Notes under the pieces: generated by a model
What the model was told of the DNA's origin: nothing
The model's input: only the letters and a program-made list of their open reading frames with translations
Database searches by the model: none
From: Formicarius rufipectus
Taxonomy: Eukaryota > Chordata > Aves > Passeriformes > Formicariidae
Direction: 5' to 3'
Assembly: GCA_013399695.1 (NCBI GenBank)
Contig: VXAU01004424.1
Location: 62,001 to 126,000 of the forward strand
DNA length: 64,000 nucleotides
Translations under genes and position numbers: made by a program
Part shown: piece after piece, positions 33,947 to 48,500 of the stretch
Numbering within the stretch: position 1 is the first letter of the stretch
Layout: every line of letters starts with the position of its first letter

Positions 33947-36654
33947 GTGAGGAGCCACAGGCTGAGACCTGCCTTCTGGATTTTCCTTTCCAGCCTGCTG
34001 TCCCTGCCTTGAAAGTGATAGGAAGTCTCTGGGAAATGTTTTGTGTTACTGAACACCTCTTGCCTGCAGCACTGAATCCACAGATAACTGCGTGGAGATA
34101 GAGAAGCTAAAAGTCAGAGTAAATTCAAGCACCTTTGGAAAAAGGAAACAATTCTGTTAATGACCAAAGTTCCTGTTCTAACCACATAACCTTTTCTACA
34201 GTGTCAGTTTGAAACTTTGGGTGAGGAGGAACATATCCTTCATTGCTGCAAGAGATTTTGAAGATAGTGCTAAAGCAAAGTTTTCAGAGGCTTGAGCTGG
34301 TCTCATTAACTAATATTCCATACTACCATACAAGGGGATAAATCAGGTGTTTGCTTGAAATCATATTTAATGCAGTTGGTAACTGAAGAATGTAAACTTG
34401 ATTTTTCGTGGTTCTGTTACTCATTTCATGGTGAAAGAGAATGACTTGTGCATTCTTGGTTTTGAAAGCAGAAAAGGCTGCCCCAGGGTTCAAGTTACCC
34501 ATTGTAACTGGCCTGAAAACCCTATTATCCAGAGAGGAAATTTTCAGATGACTGTAGATATACTTCTCTTTTCCTATCCCCTTTGCTTCTCCCCTTTCAG
34601 CAAGCCTACTGTGTCTTTGCTGGTTGTAGCTTTCACATTCATGTTAAACATCAACACTACCTAAATTGTACTACGATGACTCTGATTTAGTAATAGAGTG
34701 CTACCCTGTGAAAGCAAAAGGAAAAAGATAAAAAGAAGTCTCTTGATTTAAAGTAGAATAATTCAGGATCTGGTTTTTGCATTTCCAAATAGCTCAGGGT
34801 TTGAACTTTTCCTTTCTAATTGCTAGTGTCTTAAAATAAGTTGGAACACTGTCTTTGGTTAGGTACTTGCACTTATCTTCTGGAAAATTAATTTTTCAAA
34901 GTCAGAGCACTAAATCAGTATTTGAAATACTAGCAGAAATACAGGTTTAGAGTTTGAAGTGATCATATTAGATACATAGTTATGTTAGCTGAGCAGAGTC
35001 ATGAATATTAGATTGAAATGTGTAATTAATGCAGAAAATGTAGAAATGAATGTGTGTTCTGGATATAATACCTGCATATATGAACAATTCTTTAGAAAAC
35101 AAGTAACAGGGATTCTCATCCAGAACAGCAGTGTGTCCAAAAATAGAGGAAGACAACTGAATGTGATACCGAAGATAGGTGGGGAATGGAGGGGGAACTT
35201 CTGTCACAGAGGAGGTTAGGGAGAGTGCTTGAATTTTTATTTTTTTTTAAGGGCTGCTGATTAATTCATAAATCCCTTTGTTGTGAGTTTAGGGAATGGA
35301 CATAGAGGAGATTGGGAGAAGTGGATTTTGAGAAGTAAGAAAATAAGGAGGTATTGTTTTGCCCTGAGTTGAACAGAAGAGGAAGACAGTATCTGATTAA
35401 CAAGCAGTATTCAGTTATTAAAGGCTTTAAGAGAGGTATTTCTTTCCCATAGAAGGTGGTAGGAAGTGAAGTGATGAGATTTTAAATGGCATTGAGTTGC
35501 TTAAACATGTTTAAAATAATAGGGGGAAAAAGAGGAGGTTACCTGCTCACCCACCTCCAAAAGCTGTTCTTAATGAAGTTGGCAGAAGTTTTGGAAAGGC
35601 ATAAAAATAGAGTATTTGAGAAAGCTTTTTGTTAGGTGATATTTTTTTTATTATTATTTTATTTTTGATTCTTATAAATGAAAGTTTCTTCCAATGTTTT
35701 TAACTTGGCTTAAAATTGCTTCATCCTCTAGAGGGGAAAATATTTATTTTAAAGTTTCCTCCAAACTTGGCTTCCCAGCCAATTTAAAGACATGTCTGTC
35801 TATGTAATACCTTCCAACTCCAGGGAAGCTGACAACTGTCATGTTTAGTGGAGGAGGAGACCTTGTTTATTGCACAGGAGAGCAGCATTTTCATGAGCAG
35901 GAAAATTGCTGGTCTGGAAATGTAACTTGAATTAATCCCTTCCACCTTTGTTTCCCTTTGCTGTTTTTAATGATTTTCTTTGCGCCGCTAGTGGTAAGTG
36001 CTGCTGTGCATGCCTCACTTCACTGATTCTTCCATTAGTCTGAGACTAAAAATTACAGTATGTGTATAGCAGAGGCAGGTGAAGCTTTTTCCTTAAGTTG
36101 AAAGTTTTTATGAGAGTTATGAGCTTTAACTTTGGCACTTTGAGTTGTTTTTCTCTGGGGTGGTCATTGCAGCTCTTAGTGTGGGTCATCCAGCACACTG
36201 CTGAATTTGGATGCCTGTAGTCTCACAGGTTGTGACTCAAGTCTCTGCCCCATGTGTAGCTTATCAGCCATATGCATGGCTCCCCAGAGCCTATTTACAC
36301 AAAATTGTCTCTCTCACTGGAAAGGCTCAAGGGTTTGAAAGAAGCTTACTTATGCAAAAGTTGCAATAATAAACAAAATTACAAAAAGGAAACAATATAT
36401 TTACTGAAATAATATCTGTCAGTAAGGAGCTGGCTTAGGCTCTGTTGGTAGGGTTGCCTGTTGTAGCTACATGTGTTCTGGGTGCTTTGCCTTGTTGGTG
36501 TGCTACACCTGAGGCTGTGCTCTAATCTGTGATAGCATTTAGGTGTTAACTGCTAAAAAGTGTCTGTTTCGTATTCTCCCACCTTACTCCACAAAACTGT
36601 TTAGCTTAGGTATTCCTATTTAGATCACTCTGTTGGCTTTAGGTTTAAACTACT

Positions 36655-37585
36655 ATGCCAAGTTGGAAGGGACCCACAAGGGTCATTGAGTTCAACTCCT
36701 GGCCCTTCATAGGACAGCCCCAAGAGTCACATCATGTGCCTGAGAGTATTGGCCAAATGCTTCTGGAACTCAGTCAGGCTTGGTCCTGTGACTGCTTCCC
36801 TGGGGAGCCTCTTCCAGTGCCCAACCACTCTCTGGTGAAGAACCTCTTTCTAATACCCAATCTAAACTTCCCCTCATACAACTTCAGGCCATTGCCTTGG
36901 GTCCTGTCANCCCAGTCTAAACTCCCCCTCATACACCTTCAGGCCATTGCCTGGGGTCCTGTCCCTGGTCCCCAGAGAAAAGAGACCAGTGCCTGCCCCA
37001 TCCACTTCCACTCACGAGGAAGTGGTTGACAGCTATGAGGTCTCAGTCTCCTCCAGACTGAAGAGACCAAGTGCTCTCAGCCACTCCTCATATGGCTTCC
37101 TCTCAAGGCCCTTCACTACCTGTGTTGTCCTCCTTTGGACACTTTCTAATAGGTTAATGTCTTTTTTATATTGTGGTACCCAAAACTGCACACAATATTG
37201 GCTCTGCCCCAGTGCAGAGCAGAGCGGGACACTCCCCTCCCTCTCCCGGCTGGCGATGCTTTGCCTGATGGCCCTCGGACACAGTTGGCCCTCCTGGCTG
37301 CCAGGGCACTGCTGACTCATATTCAACTTGCCATCCACCAGGACCCCAGGGCCCTTTCTGTGGTGCTGTTCTTCAGCCTCTCTTTCCCACTCTGTATGTA
37401 CACCCCGGGTTGTCCCGTCTCAGGTGCAGAATCTGACACCTTTCCTTGTTGAATTTTGTATGGTTGGTGATTGTCCCATCCTCTAATTCGTCGAGGTCTC
37501 TCTGCAGGGCCTCCCTGCCTTTGAGGAAGTCAGCAGCTCCTCCCAGTTTTGTGTCGTCTGCAAACTTGCTTGGTATCCCTTTTAG
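36655..37585 (-). mobile_element. CR1 LINE, 5'-truncated, minus orientation, with RT fragment
   Basis: On the minus strand the right end encodes KFADDTKLGG (37535-37567), the reverse-transcriptase active-site region (FADD form) of CR1 ORF2, followed by GREALQRDLDELED. Further on lies the ORF2 C-terminal region, with CVQFWVPQYKKDINLLE and GLFSLEETETS, in an open frame 37033-37338. The 3' untranslated part fills 36655-37030 and includes the family-typical block whose complement is GTTCAACTCC near 36690. The copy is broken: frames shift between the RT part and the C-terminus, and an N at 36910 sits inside a local duplication. It cannot be autonomous. Confidence 0.93.
36910..36910. other. Single N between two near-identical 54-base segments
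   Basis: 36856-36909 and 36911-36964 are the same CR1 segment, differing at about 5 of 54 positions. The N marks a join, so the duplication may be an assembly product. Confidence 0.85.
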
Positions 37586-39345
37586 TCAGAGTATTCTGTC
37601 ATTTGTGGTTTAAAGCATGTGTGGGACAAATATTACTTCAAAGGAGTTTGTGCAGAACTTGACCCTTGAAAAGCTCAGAGGCTAAAGACTCTCCAGAACT
37701 CTATAAACACCCTTACCATGAGATTGCACCAAACCTCTTCTGGATGCTCTGCTTAGTGCCTGTTCTCTTCCTTCCCGTTGTATTGTGGCATGCTAATAGT
37801 TGAAAGACAAAGGATTTGTTTTTCCTGAAATACACTTGTTTGTCTTGTCTCCATAATATTTGGTACATGCCTGACTTGACAACTTGCATGTAAATGTCTC
37901 TTCTTGTGTTGTTCTTGTGGGTTGGCAACAACCTTGTTCTGGCTTCCTAACTGCAAGCAAAAGCCTGGAACCGAGTTGTTTATATGGATTCCTGGTATGG
38001 AATGCAAGTTTAATTCTTTTAGCTTGAAATTAAATTGTGTTGAATAAAATTAACTTTGAATTTAAGTATCACTGAACCTAGCTAAACAACTTTCTAGGAC
38101 TTACATTAATAAAAGCAAACTATAGCATAGCTACCTCTAGGGATGTGTTTCAGATTCTTAAACTTTGTGGTTTAAGAGGGGAGTGCTGAGCTTACACTTC
38201 TGTAGTAAACTTCATGTCTGAAATGCACTGTGTGGTGTACCCTGCTGGGATAGTACAGCTGCAGACAGCTTGAAGGGATTTGTGTGGGCAGGGAGATGGC
38301 AGATGAAACATTCCAGGTGAGATATAAGTTTCCATGCTCTGGTTTGGGAACCCAATCTGCCTTACAGTACAGAGATAGGGAGCTATGAAAAAGAACTTAC
38401 CAGTGATTTTTTTTTTTTTTTTTTGGATTTGACCTACAGTTAGAGAACCCAAAAGCCTTTAAAAAGAAATCTTTAAAGCAGTATTTGGTTGCACATGCTC
38501 TTTCTGGACTCCCAGGAGATGTTTGCCAGCAAGGAGATGCTGCAATCAAAAGTAAAACCTCAAAAGGCCCATATATGTGTGGGAAGTAAGAAAGCTGAGA
38601 ACCAGAGTGGTTTTGTGCTGAAGTTGAGCTGAAAGATCTTTCTAAGTGAAATAAAGAGAGAGAACACCTTAATTACTATCTTCAAGAATTATGATGACTT
38701 GTGAGATTCCTAGAGTAACATACAAATAGACTTTCATGATGCAGTAGTAGATATTGGAAGGACACTAAAACAAATATTACTTCATTAAATGTTTCTTATG
38801 CAAAGACTGATATGGGAACGTATAATCATGCCAGTCACCTCTGAAACAAAGCAAGTAATCTTGGTGTTACAGAGGTTAGTTTCTTAAGGAAACCTGAAAA
38901 AACTTTTTCCATGAACACGTTGGTATGAATTGGCATTCTTCCTTGCACAGGAAACCACAAATTCTTATTGTGGAAAACTTCTAACTCTTGTAAAACAGTC
39001 ATTAGTTTTGTGTATTAAATGTTCAGAATGTTCTAGTGTTTTTTTGGTGTGGCCTCTGGAGAGCTGCTCTAAGAAATGCTACTCTCTTGATAAACAAGAT
39101 CACTTGCTGAAATTTTTCCAGTCACTTCTATTCACTGTGCATGCTACTGGGGCTTGGATGCTTGTCAAATGCCTACAAGCCTAAGACCATCTTTATTGCT
39201 CAATTATTTTTAACCCCTTAAGTCTCTGACAGTTGCAGCAACTGAACATGATCTCTGTGTTAAATACAGCAATGTGTTCGATGAGTTGCTTTGTTGGGGT
39301 TTTGGAAGTGATGCACTTAAAATTGCCTTAGGTGCTGGGCACCCA

Positions 39346-39377
39346 GTGTGTGCGCGCGCACACACACACGTGTGTGC
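39346..39377. repeat. 32-bp perfect purine-pyrimidine alternation with overlapping palindromes
   Basis: GT, GC, AC and GT dinucleotide blocks follow one another so that purine and pyrimidine alternate without a break for 32 bases. 39346-39365 is a perfect 20-base palindrome, and a second palindrome is centred on CACGTG near 39370. Such DNA can adopt Z-form or a cruciform. Confidence 0.9.
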
Positions 39378-39533
39378 TTGTGTGCACTCTTGGCAACACT
39401 TGTGTCAATGTCAAATGACTTGCATTTACAATAGGCTGGGAGCTTCAGGATCAGGTGACTTGAAATACTACTTATATGACTTCACTGAGACTTTTCTTTA
39501 AGTTAGTATCTTTATGACCTGATCTTCTCAATC

Positions 39534-39572
39534 TTTTTATTATTATTATTTTTTCTTTTTTTTTTTTTTTTT
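39534..39572. repeat. (TTA)n and T18 tract
   Basis: TTATTATTATTATT followed by TTTTC and a run of 18 T forms a simple repeat. It ends before CTCTTCTAGATTTGG, but no convincing exon follows. Confidence 0.85.
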
Positions 39573-42500
39573 AAATCCCTCTTCTAGATTTGGGATGCAA
39601 GCATTTGGTATGATCAGTTTTTCAGACTTCACGTGAGGTAAAACTCAACTGAGAACTGTGTCATTTTTTGTTCCTTTCAAATACACTATCAAGAGCAGAA
39701 TTCAAATTATACTGCACATTCTTTTTTTAATGAAAGAAGAAAGAACAACGGGTGGGGATGTAGCAAATCACCTAAGCTAGCAGTGATGAAAGTGTGTATG
39801 GTTTTTTTGTTTTTCTTTCCTGTGCAGGCTACTTGTTGGAAACAGATCATATCTTCATTAATGTTTTATAGTTTCTACTATTTTGGAGTGATAGCTGGGT
39901 CCTCAAGTACTGGAACGTTACTGCTGCTATTTAAGGCAGGACATCTGTCATGATGTGTCTAGAGTCTGATTTCCCCAAGCCTGAACAATTCTTGCCTTTA
40001 TACTCCACCTATGTAGCCACTGCTCTTTCTACAACCTAGAAGTAACAGCGAGGTTAAAGAACTCATTGAAAGTCTGCAATTTCTGCAAGCAGCAACTTGC
40101 CAGTAGCTATGTCTTGTGTCATCTGGACAATGCTTTGGCAGAGTTTTAAGAATGTGCTAAACTAGGCCAAATTAACTTTCTTTTCTGGTCAGGCATAACT
40201 TTCTGTACTGTACACAAAATAAATTCATGTTTCTCACAGTGTTAACACTGTCTCATGCTGCACACACCAAGGCTTCTGGGATCCAACCCTAGTAGCCTCC
40301 TCCTGGTGCACTACCCTCAGCTTCCTCCCTTGCTTCTGGAAATCATGGCTTGCATATTGACTTCCTAGGGCTTTGGGACTTTTCCTTTGCAGTAGCCTCA
40401 GTGTTGGCTGCCCTCTCAGCCATGGTTTATGCCCCAACAGCTGTTCAGTTTGCAGATTTTTGTTGTAAATGCTGTTTACAATATTATTACAGTATTATCA
40501 ATATTCCATGCACAGGATAATGAGGTTACTCTGTGGAGCCTCAGAACTCATCTCTACAAAGGGCAGACTTTGCAGGGTAATCTAGAGAAATGATTCCCCT
40601 TCTCCCACTGAAACTCTGCTCTGAAAACTTTGTTTTAGATGCAGTTTTAATGAACTTTGAAATGTGTATTACTGTTTTCAGGACAACCCCTTTATGTCTA
40701 TGACTTTGCAATAATGCCATTTTGGGGATAAAATTTTATGACTCTAACAACTCTCTACTCCTCCCATTTCCCCTCTTTCCTTCCTGCTCCCAGCTGTATG
40801 CATGTGCTGATTATTCTGCGGTGGCTCTAGTCCACTCCTTAGCTTTGTAAGCTGCTTTATCTCAGGTTTTCGTTGCTGGGTCAGCACATCAGTGTCTACT
40901 GTTAGTGAACCAAGGAAGGTCTCAGCCCTCCAGTGTGTGTGGCAGCCGGTGCAGTGGGGACAGTGCCAGACTGGACAAAAAAAAATACATGCTCTCCATA
41001 GTTCACTTTGTGTAACATGCATCTATATATAAACATGAGTTTTCTGATTGCACCTTTCAGTTCTGATTTGACAAATTAAAAACTTTCAAGTGGAACACTG
41101 AACTAGTGTTTATTGGAAGCTTAAAATGCTGGAATTGGATTTTGTTTCTTTGTAATTCCACACTGTTTTTACAATTTTTTTTGTTTAAAGGAAGCCTTAT
41201 ACTCCCAGGAAAGGTTGCAGCTGGAAAAGGCCTGAAACAATTGCAGTTGCACAGTGTTGCTTGGCTCTATTGGATTGTAACTGTGTATGACTGTTATTAA
41301 TCTAAAATTGCAGATGCTTTACTTGTTCATCAGATTGTAAAAATGCTATGAGAGCATCCAGCATCTTTCAAAGACAACATGAATTGCTGCATTTTGGAGT
41401 TAGAATAGTCATGGTGATAGCATGTCTCTTCTGTACTGGTGGAGTAAATTAAAGAGAATGGGGAAGAAATGCTAGGGAGTAAGGGGATTTGAAATAACTA
41501 TACAAGGGCCAATGCAAACAACAAAAGAAGTTTTGGGAAGCTTTTTTAAACTTGGGCTTTGTACTTAAAAGTTTACTAGAGTAATACATGCTATTGAACC
41601 TGATGGCTTTGGCTTGTGGTAATCAGTGAAGGCTGCTTTGTCACCTAGTTTTTCAACTGGGGATTTACTTCGGCACAAGGAAGATCGGTCTCTTATTTGA
41701 GTTAGTAGAATACAGGTGTTTGCTTGGAAACATTCCCAGCAATAGTCTGATTCCTAGTCTTTTCTGTAACTGCTCAGTAGTGCCACCAATGCATATTTGG
41801 CCATAAAATAGTTAGAGAACCTGAATAAAAAACAAACTCCAGGATTTTTTATGTCTCAGAAACACTTTAATACAGTGTAAAAGCTGTCAATTATAAAGAC
41901 TGGCTTGAAACAAAGTGACCTCCAAGGATTTGTCAGTTAAGTTTAACAAAACCTCCTGCTGACTTTGTGGCATCCCAGGTGCAGCTTGCTAAGCTGACTG
42001 CCAGTGACTGGCCCTGCACGCCTACCTCACAGTACAGGAGTCTTGTGTCTGAAGACATCATCTCCCAGACCAAGTTCTCCAGGTCATTGCTGGAGGTCAT
42101 TTAGAAATGACACTTGGCTCTATTGGCTGCTCCAGGTGTTGAATTGCCCCAGTGTTTTAGAGGAGGCTGTGCTGCACTATCAGTGTATTCTCCAGGCTAA
42201 TTCATACATAAGGTTTTGACCAAAACAAACAATGCCCTGTTTTCTTTTATATCTTAAAAAAATTTGCTCATTATAAAGTATTGAAGTATTTGAGTTAAAG
42301 GAATATAAACTCCAGCAGCAAACCACCAAAACCAAATGATTACATTTCTCACTTTGTTCTGGCAGTAGATGCACATCCAACATGCTAAGGGGAGAGTCAT
42401 GGCTGTGCAAGCTCCATATGTGAGAGGGTGTTCTGCATTACCGGTAGATTAAATAAATTTTGGAGCCATCTGGCATGAGTAGAGTGCAACTGCTTGACTG

Positions 42501-45500
42501 CCTTGACAGGTTTCCTTTTGAGGAGAGTCCTGAAGAGATTCTCATTAGATTTTTTTTTTAATTTTTTTTTTTTTTTACTTTATTGTCTGGTGATCTTCTT
42601 GTCCAAAATACTGCATAATTCAGATCTGATATTTAGATTGAAAGTTAATATCTGAATAGCAAAGTCCATGTTGTTCAGAAATTTTTCTGGTGTTAATTGT
42701 TGACAGAGGTGCCCTCACTACTCAGCTGAGCTGCAGGGTTTGCTAGCTGAGCACTGCATACTGTCCTCTGTTGTGTAAGTGATATTTTTTATGTCTCACA
42801 GCACCAACATATTTAGCTTAATAGATGTGACACAGAAGACCCTTATGCTGAAATGTGCTGCTACAACTTAGTTGGCACTATTCAGATTGTACTCATTAAT
42901 ATTGCTTTATATTTTTTTTCCAGTGTTAATTGCACCGTCTATTTGATTCATGCTATTTAAAGAGTATACTTACTTCAATTTTGAGCATAAGAATCTGATA
43001 TTATTGGGTTGTTCATAGCAACCTGAGTATTGTGTTTTATGTTTTGGTTTGGTTTGGTTGGTTGGGGTTTTTTAATCCTCTTAATAGCTTCTGTGTTGAG
43101 TGTTGTTGTTTAGAACAAGCATTTATTTGTGCATGCACCTGATTCATAAGAATCACTTTTATGTTCCAGTTGTCATAGGCGCTTCAGAATCTTGCTTCAT
43201 CATGCCTACTGCCTTTGCCTCATTTCTGTTTCTTTCTTTCATGGGACTATCCATTTTCAAGACCTTAGGGAGGGGTTTTTGACTGCAGTTCTCACTTTCA
43301 TGTATAGGCAGGTCTTCAGTCTTGCTCCATAACTGCTCAGTAAAGAGGACTGTCTCAGTTGTTGAGGAAGGTTGAGCTGCTTTGAGGTGTTGCAGATCAG
43401 AAGGTGGTTGTAGTTTTGTAAGAGTTCTTTTATTCCCCAGTGTAACAATGTTGTCACTAACAGAGCATTTTTGAAAATTCACATAGGTGAAGAGAAATGT
43501 GATGGGCTATGTGGATGCAGTAATGCTCCTCATTATGTTGTTTTGTTTGAAAAATGTATTTTTTTAAACTTAAGGAATTCTGATATTTATTGATTTTACT
43601 TTTAATGAAATTAATTTCATTAATATGGGAGTTGTTTTCCATCCTGCTGTCACAAGGCCTAATTCCAGAAGATAAATCTAAACAGAGGGAATGTGTCATG
43701 AATACATTGTTAAGAGATGATCTGAATGGGCCAGTGCACGACCTACTGGTTAACGATCGGGCAGCATTAGTCTCATCTTTCTGCTTTGTCTGCAGAAAAT
43801 AAATGTTTAATATTCCTTCCATTTCTGAATCTGGCCTTTCTAGAAACTGTAGTTAGCTGTGACTGTTATCTTGGATAGATATTCAACTGTTTCTATTTTG
43901 TATTTTATAGTCTTGTTTTATTCATCAGTTCGTTCTTTGGGGAGTTTTTTTAGGGAGTTTTTTGCAGTATGTTGCTCCTTAACTTACTCCAGAGACTTCA
44001 TTGCTGGACACTCAGGCCACATCAAGTATTAAAGTTGATCTAAACAGTCACAACAGTTGAGATAACTTGTTTTTTCTGTTAGAGTTGGATGGATGTGCTT
44101 GTGCATTTTAAGATGGTGCATAGTAACCTGACCAGGAGACATGCCTGTGGAAAAAAGAGGAAGAAAATGGGATTCCTAATTAGATGCTAGCTTTAGGGAA
44201 AGAGCTGCTGGAAAGCAGGTGTATTTTAAACAACTGCTTTTTTTTATTATGGTTTGCACATCTTTAATTGTCATTTAGCGCTTCAGCCTTTGCCTGACCT
44301 CTACCAAATCTTCTCCTTTAGCCATATTTGCAGTATCCATGTTTTGAGCCCCTCCTCACACCCCCTCCCTGAAAAGAAAAAAAAGCATGCATGTCTTGTA
44401 CATAATTTTTTGGTTTGTGTACAGCTCAGTAATTTTGCCAGAGTAGGGCAGTGGTGTGAGTTTGGAAGGAGGGCATTAGTTATGTGATTGATATCGTCTC
44501 AATGAACTTTGTAGGTAAGGCCTAACAAGGGTCAAAAAAACCCCCAACAAAACCTCTTGCAGATTAATTTGAAATACTTGATGTCCAAAACTGGATAATT
44601 ATTACACACAGAATATGTAAAACTGTCTTTTTAAAGAGTTTTGGGTTTTTTTTCTTGATTCTTGAATTGCGGAAATGGACACTTGTCTCTGTTATCCATT
44701 TTGCCAGTGCTGGCAAGTTTGAAATTGTAAGTAGTGTTTGTGATGAACTGGAATTTCAGCAGTGACACTGCTGTCAACACTGTCTCTTTCTGTCTTTGAA
44801 TGCAGCAAGTCTGTTCCTCTTCAGTCCTATAACAAACAGTCATGATCTCTCTACTTCTCAGCATGTAAAAAGTTCAACATCTTTAAAGTAGTGAGTATGT
44901 TATGCTGCTAATGTCTTTGGACTAATTTAAATGGAAACTGAGCGGTTTCTCACTGAGAAGGTGTTCCAGACCTTGTTTGTAAACATTATAGAGATTAATT
45001 GATGCATCTGCTTTTCAGTATTTCTCATATATTTAAGGGAGAGAGTAAAGTATCAAAATTGATGAAAGCAAGTGAAAGCTGATTTACTTTGGAAAAGGGG
45101 AGTGCACTGTGGCTTGAAGGAATGACTGTCTAGACCTTAGTGCTTGGTATTAACACTGGAACTTATGTACTTTGAGTGCCACAGACTTAAGTTACAATAA
45201 AGAGATAACATAGCTGCAAAATGAGTTGGAGAAGTGAGAGAATCTAAGCAAATTAAATAAAATTTACCTTGTGATAATGAATTCTTGAATATTTTGACTT
45301 TTTTGAAGAGGTGTTCGAGAACTGCAATCTGCTGCATAATCAAATGTCTCTTCTGTAGGAAAAAAGTGCTATTATTATGAAGGTAAACTGTGCAAATGTC
45401 TATGAGTCTGAAGAAATATTTCAAAAATTTTGATAACTTGGAAGACAATCTAATAAACCTATGTGGAAATCTGATAAATAGTACTATTAGCTTAGCAGAA

Positions 45501-48500
45501 GACATTACATGCTGATAAAATATCTCTTTCATAAGTGTTGCTACTCAACAAGACTAAGAACATTATAACTTCGTTTTGCAGCCCTTTCAGAAGATGTCCT
45601 ATGTAACTGATGCCCATGCTAAAGGACTTGAGAGACACTGTAATAGAACCACATTTTAGTTGTAAAGGAACATATTAAATAATGAAACCTTTAAATCTAA
45701 GATTTATTTTGGCTAAAATTGGCATTTATTGAATTGCAAGTGTGCTCTATTGCTGGGGGGGTTATGAGAAAATTTTGAAAGTTGAACATGTTCTTGCGCA
45801 GATAAACAGTTGAGCAGGCAATTGACTTTAAGTCTCATTTGACATTGGTGTTTGGCTATGTTAGGATATGACTCAGGACAGACTGCTGTAACTTGAATTA
45901 ATGGCAGCGGGTTTGCAGATATAAAAGCAATCTTCTCCTTGCCAGGTGTATCTTAGTCAACATTGCTGAAGTTATTTGAATGTCCAGTCAGTGAAACCTG
46001 TATATAGGCATCTGGGTGGAACTAAAACTATTTGTCACTGGGATAGCATAAGTGTGAGTGTCTAGAACATGTGGCAGTTGCAACACATTTTTGAAATTGG
46101 ATTTGAGGCATGAGCTAGTTCATGCAGCTAGTACTGTACTTTTATTTTAGTATATCTACTCAATATATGGAAGGAATTCAAGCTGCAGATTAAGGAGTGA
46201 GTGTGCCTAAGAGAGCTCGAGCAATGTGATTTGCTCTCTGAACTCATGACTGAAGCTCTAACTATAGTCCACATTTCTGGCCACTGTTTTTGTCCTGGGG
46301 CACTCTGTCAGAAGAGATTCCCACCTCTGTTGCTTGCACGCTGGCCCATGTCAGAGGTAACTCTCTCAAGCAGCAGCTATGCACAGTCTGGATTTCTACC
46401 CAAGCTCTGGCTAAGCAGAGCTGTGCAGGTTAGAAGTCACTCCGATAACATAAACCCAGAACACTTGAGTCTGCCAGTTGGCTGATACATGAAGTGGGTG
46501 TTTTACAGCACATACTCTCTAAACTGCTAGGAAGAGACTGAAAACAATAGTTGATTCCTAGATTTGCTGCAAACTCTAAAGTTTTAGTTTGTTCCTTTGT
46601 ATTGCGTTGTGAGGGTGGGTTGTTTGTTTCTCTTTTTTTTGGTTCTTTTTCCCTGTTCATTTTTTAGCCTGTAAGTGGGCAAATTCACCTGAACTCAGGT
46701 GCATTTCAGTGATGATGCAAATAGTTACTTTCTCCATTCACTGAGGTTCTTGCCCTTTCACATTCAGTGTAGTACCTTTCTATGCTGTGTCTAGCTCTTC
46801 AGTGGCTTATTAGTAGCCTTAAAAAACACCTTAGTCATTTTAAGTGAACGTGGTAGTCCAAAACTCAAGAAAAGAAATAAAATATACCCCTTGTGTTCTA
46901 GCCCTTTGTGTATGTTTCAGAAAATGCCCTTGCCTGCTGCTGGCTGACTGGCAAACTTAACATCTGCACTAAGCAGGTAGGTTAGGAGTTTCCATGGAGC
47001 TGGGGAAAAGCGAGAGGACACCGCTCTGTGCATGGCAGGACTGAGCTGGTGCGTCTGCACTGCAGTTTGTCAAGCAGGGAGGTCTGTGCTTGTTGAGGTG
47101 TCTTCCCAGCCATGCTGAGGAGGAGAGGAGTGCTGGCTGAGCTTGCCAGGAGTGATAAGGCCTCCAGGTGGAGATCACAGTAAACATGCTGTGAGAATCA
47201 CAGCCCTGCTTTCCCAGGAGTCACATGACGCAGAGATTTCTTCTGTCGCTTGTTCTGTTGGAAGTTTCTTGCTTCTAGCAACTAAATGATATGCAAAGCA
47301 ATCAAACTACAGCTCTTCCAGCATTCTTGGTGTACTCGCTTATGGTGCTTGCTTCTGTTTTCAAAATTGAATTTGTCAGCATAGACACTACTTCACTCTG
47401 CAAATGTAAAATCTTATCACAACTGCTTCTTGTGTTGTAATAAACATGCATAACTTTCCTCTACAACATCTGCATATCGTGCTTGCTTTCCCCCCCACTG
47501 TTTATTCAACAGCCTGCCAAACAGCAAAGGTTTCTTCTGAACAAATTTATGCAAAACTGGCAATGTGGTAATGGCATTGCTTCCAGTACATTCAGACTAT
47601 TGTAGTCTACCTACAGTATCCATGGCTTTATTACTCACAAGGCTGCTGTTGGATATACTGAAGTACACCACAAAATTGCTCTAATTTTAGGCTTAAACTA
47701 TAATTTGAGACAGTTACCTTAAACCAAAAGAACCTAAACCCAAACTATTAAGCAGCATAAACATTTCAATGGCAGAGACAATTAGCAAGAACTATGCAAA
47801 TCCCACAGGCCTAGATAATCTCTACCACAATTCTGTTGTCCACTAAGTGAGTAAAATTTCCAAAACTCTGCTTGTGAATAAGATCAGATTGTTTGTGATG
47901 TGACTTTATAAAACAAACAAGGAGACTAAAGGCTCCAGAGGCTGCTTAAGGTTTTGCAGATGGGTAAATGCCTTAAGAAATAAACCTACTGCTAGGTAAG
48001 TGCTGAATTTCTTTACCAACGTAGCTGGATTTCCAACAGGTCACTTTAGTATTCTGTTCAAAATAGCCTTTAAATGTTCAGTAGTTTTTGCTACGTATTC
48101 TGCTAGATAATATATATTGCTAAATATTTTCTCTCTGCTGTATTCTAATTGTGGTAATAAAGTGAATATTGCTGTGATGTTTCTGGTTCTGCTTTGGTAC
48201 TATTTACACACACCTGTTCTGATCCATACATCCTATCTAATTCCCCCACCTATGACAGTGGTGCCAACAGAAGTACTAGGAAGAATACAACAGTTGCACC
48301 AGGCTAGAAAAAAACACTCCCCAGAACATAGATGTTGGAGGAGACAGGGAGTTGATATGTTCTGCTATGGAGTTGATGGACTTCCTAATGGATTGTCTTC
48401 CCTGACCTTTGAGGTAGCCAGCCCCAAACAGCAATAGAAATACAACCAGTGCTCTGAAGATCACTCTGGAACTGTAGCATCCCTTTGGTATGCTTCAAGA

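Noticed and set aside
43457..43822. 121-codon minus-strand open frame
   Set aside because: Composition is ordinary for intronic DNA and no domain is visible; it overlaps another chance frame on the plus strand.
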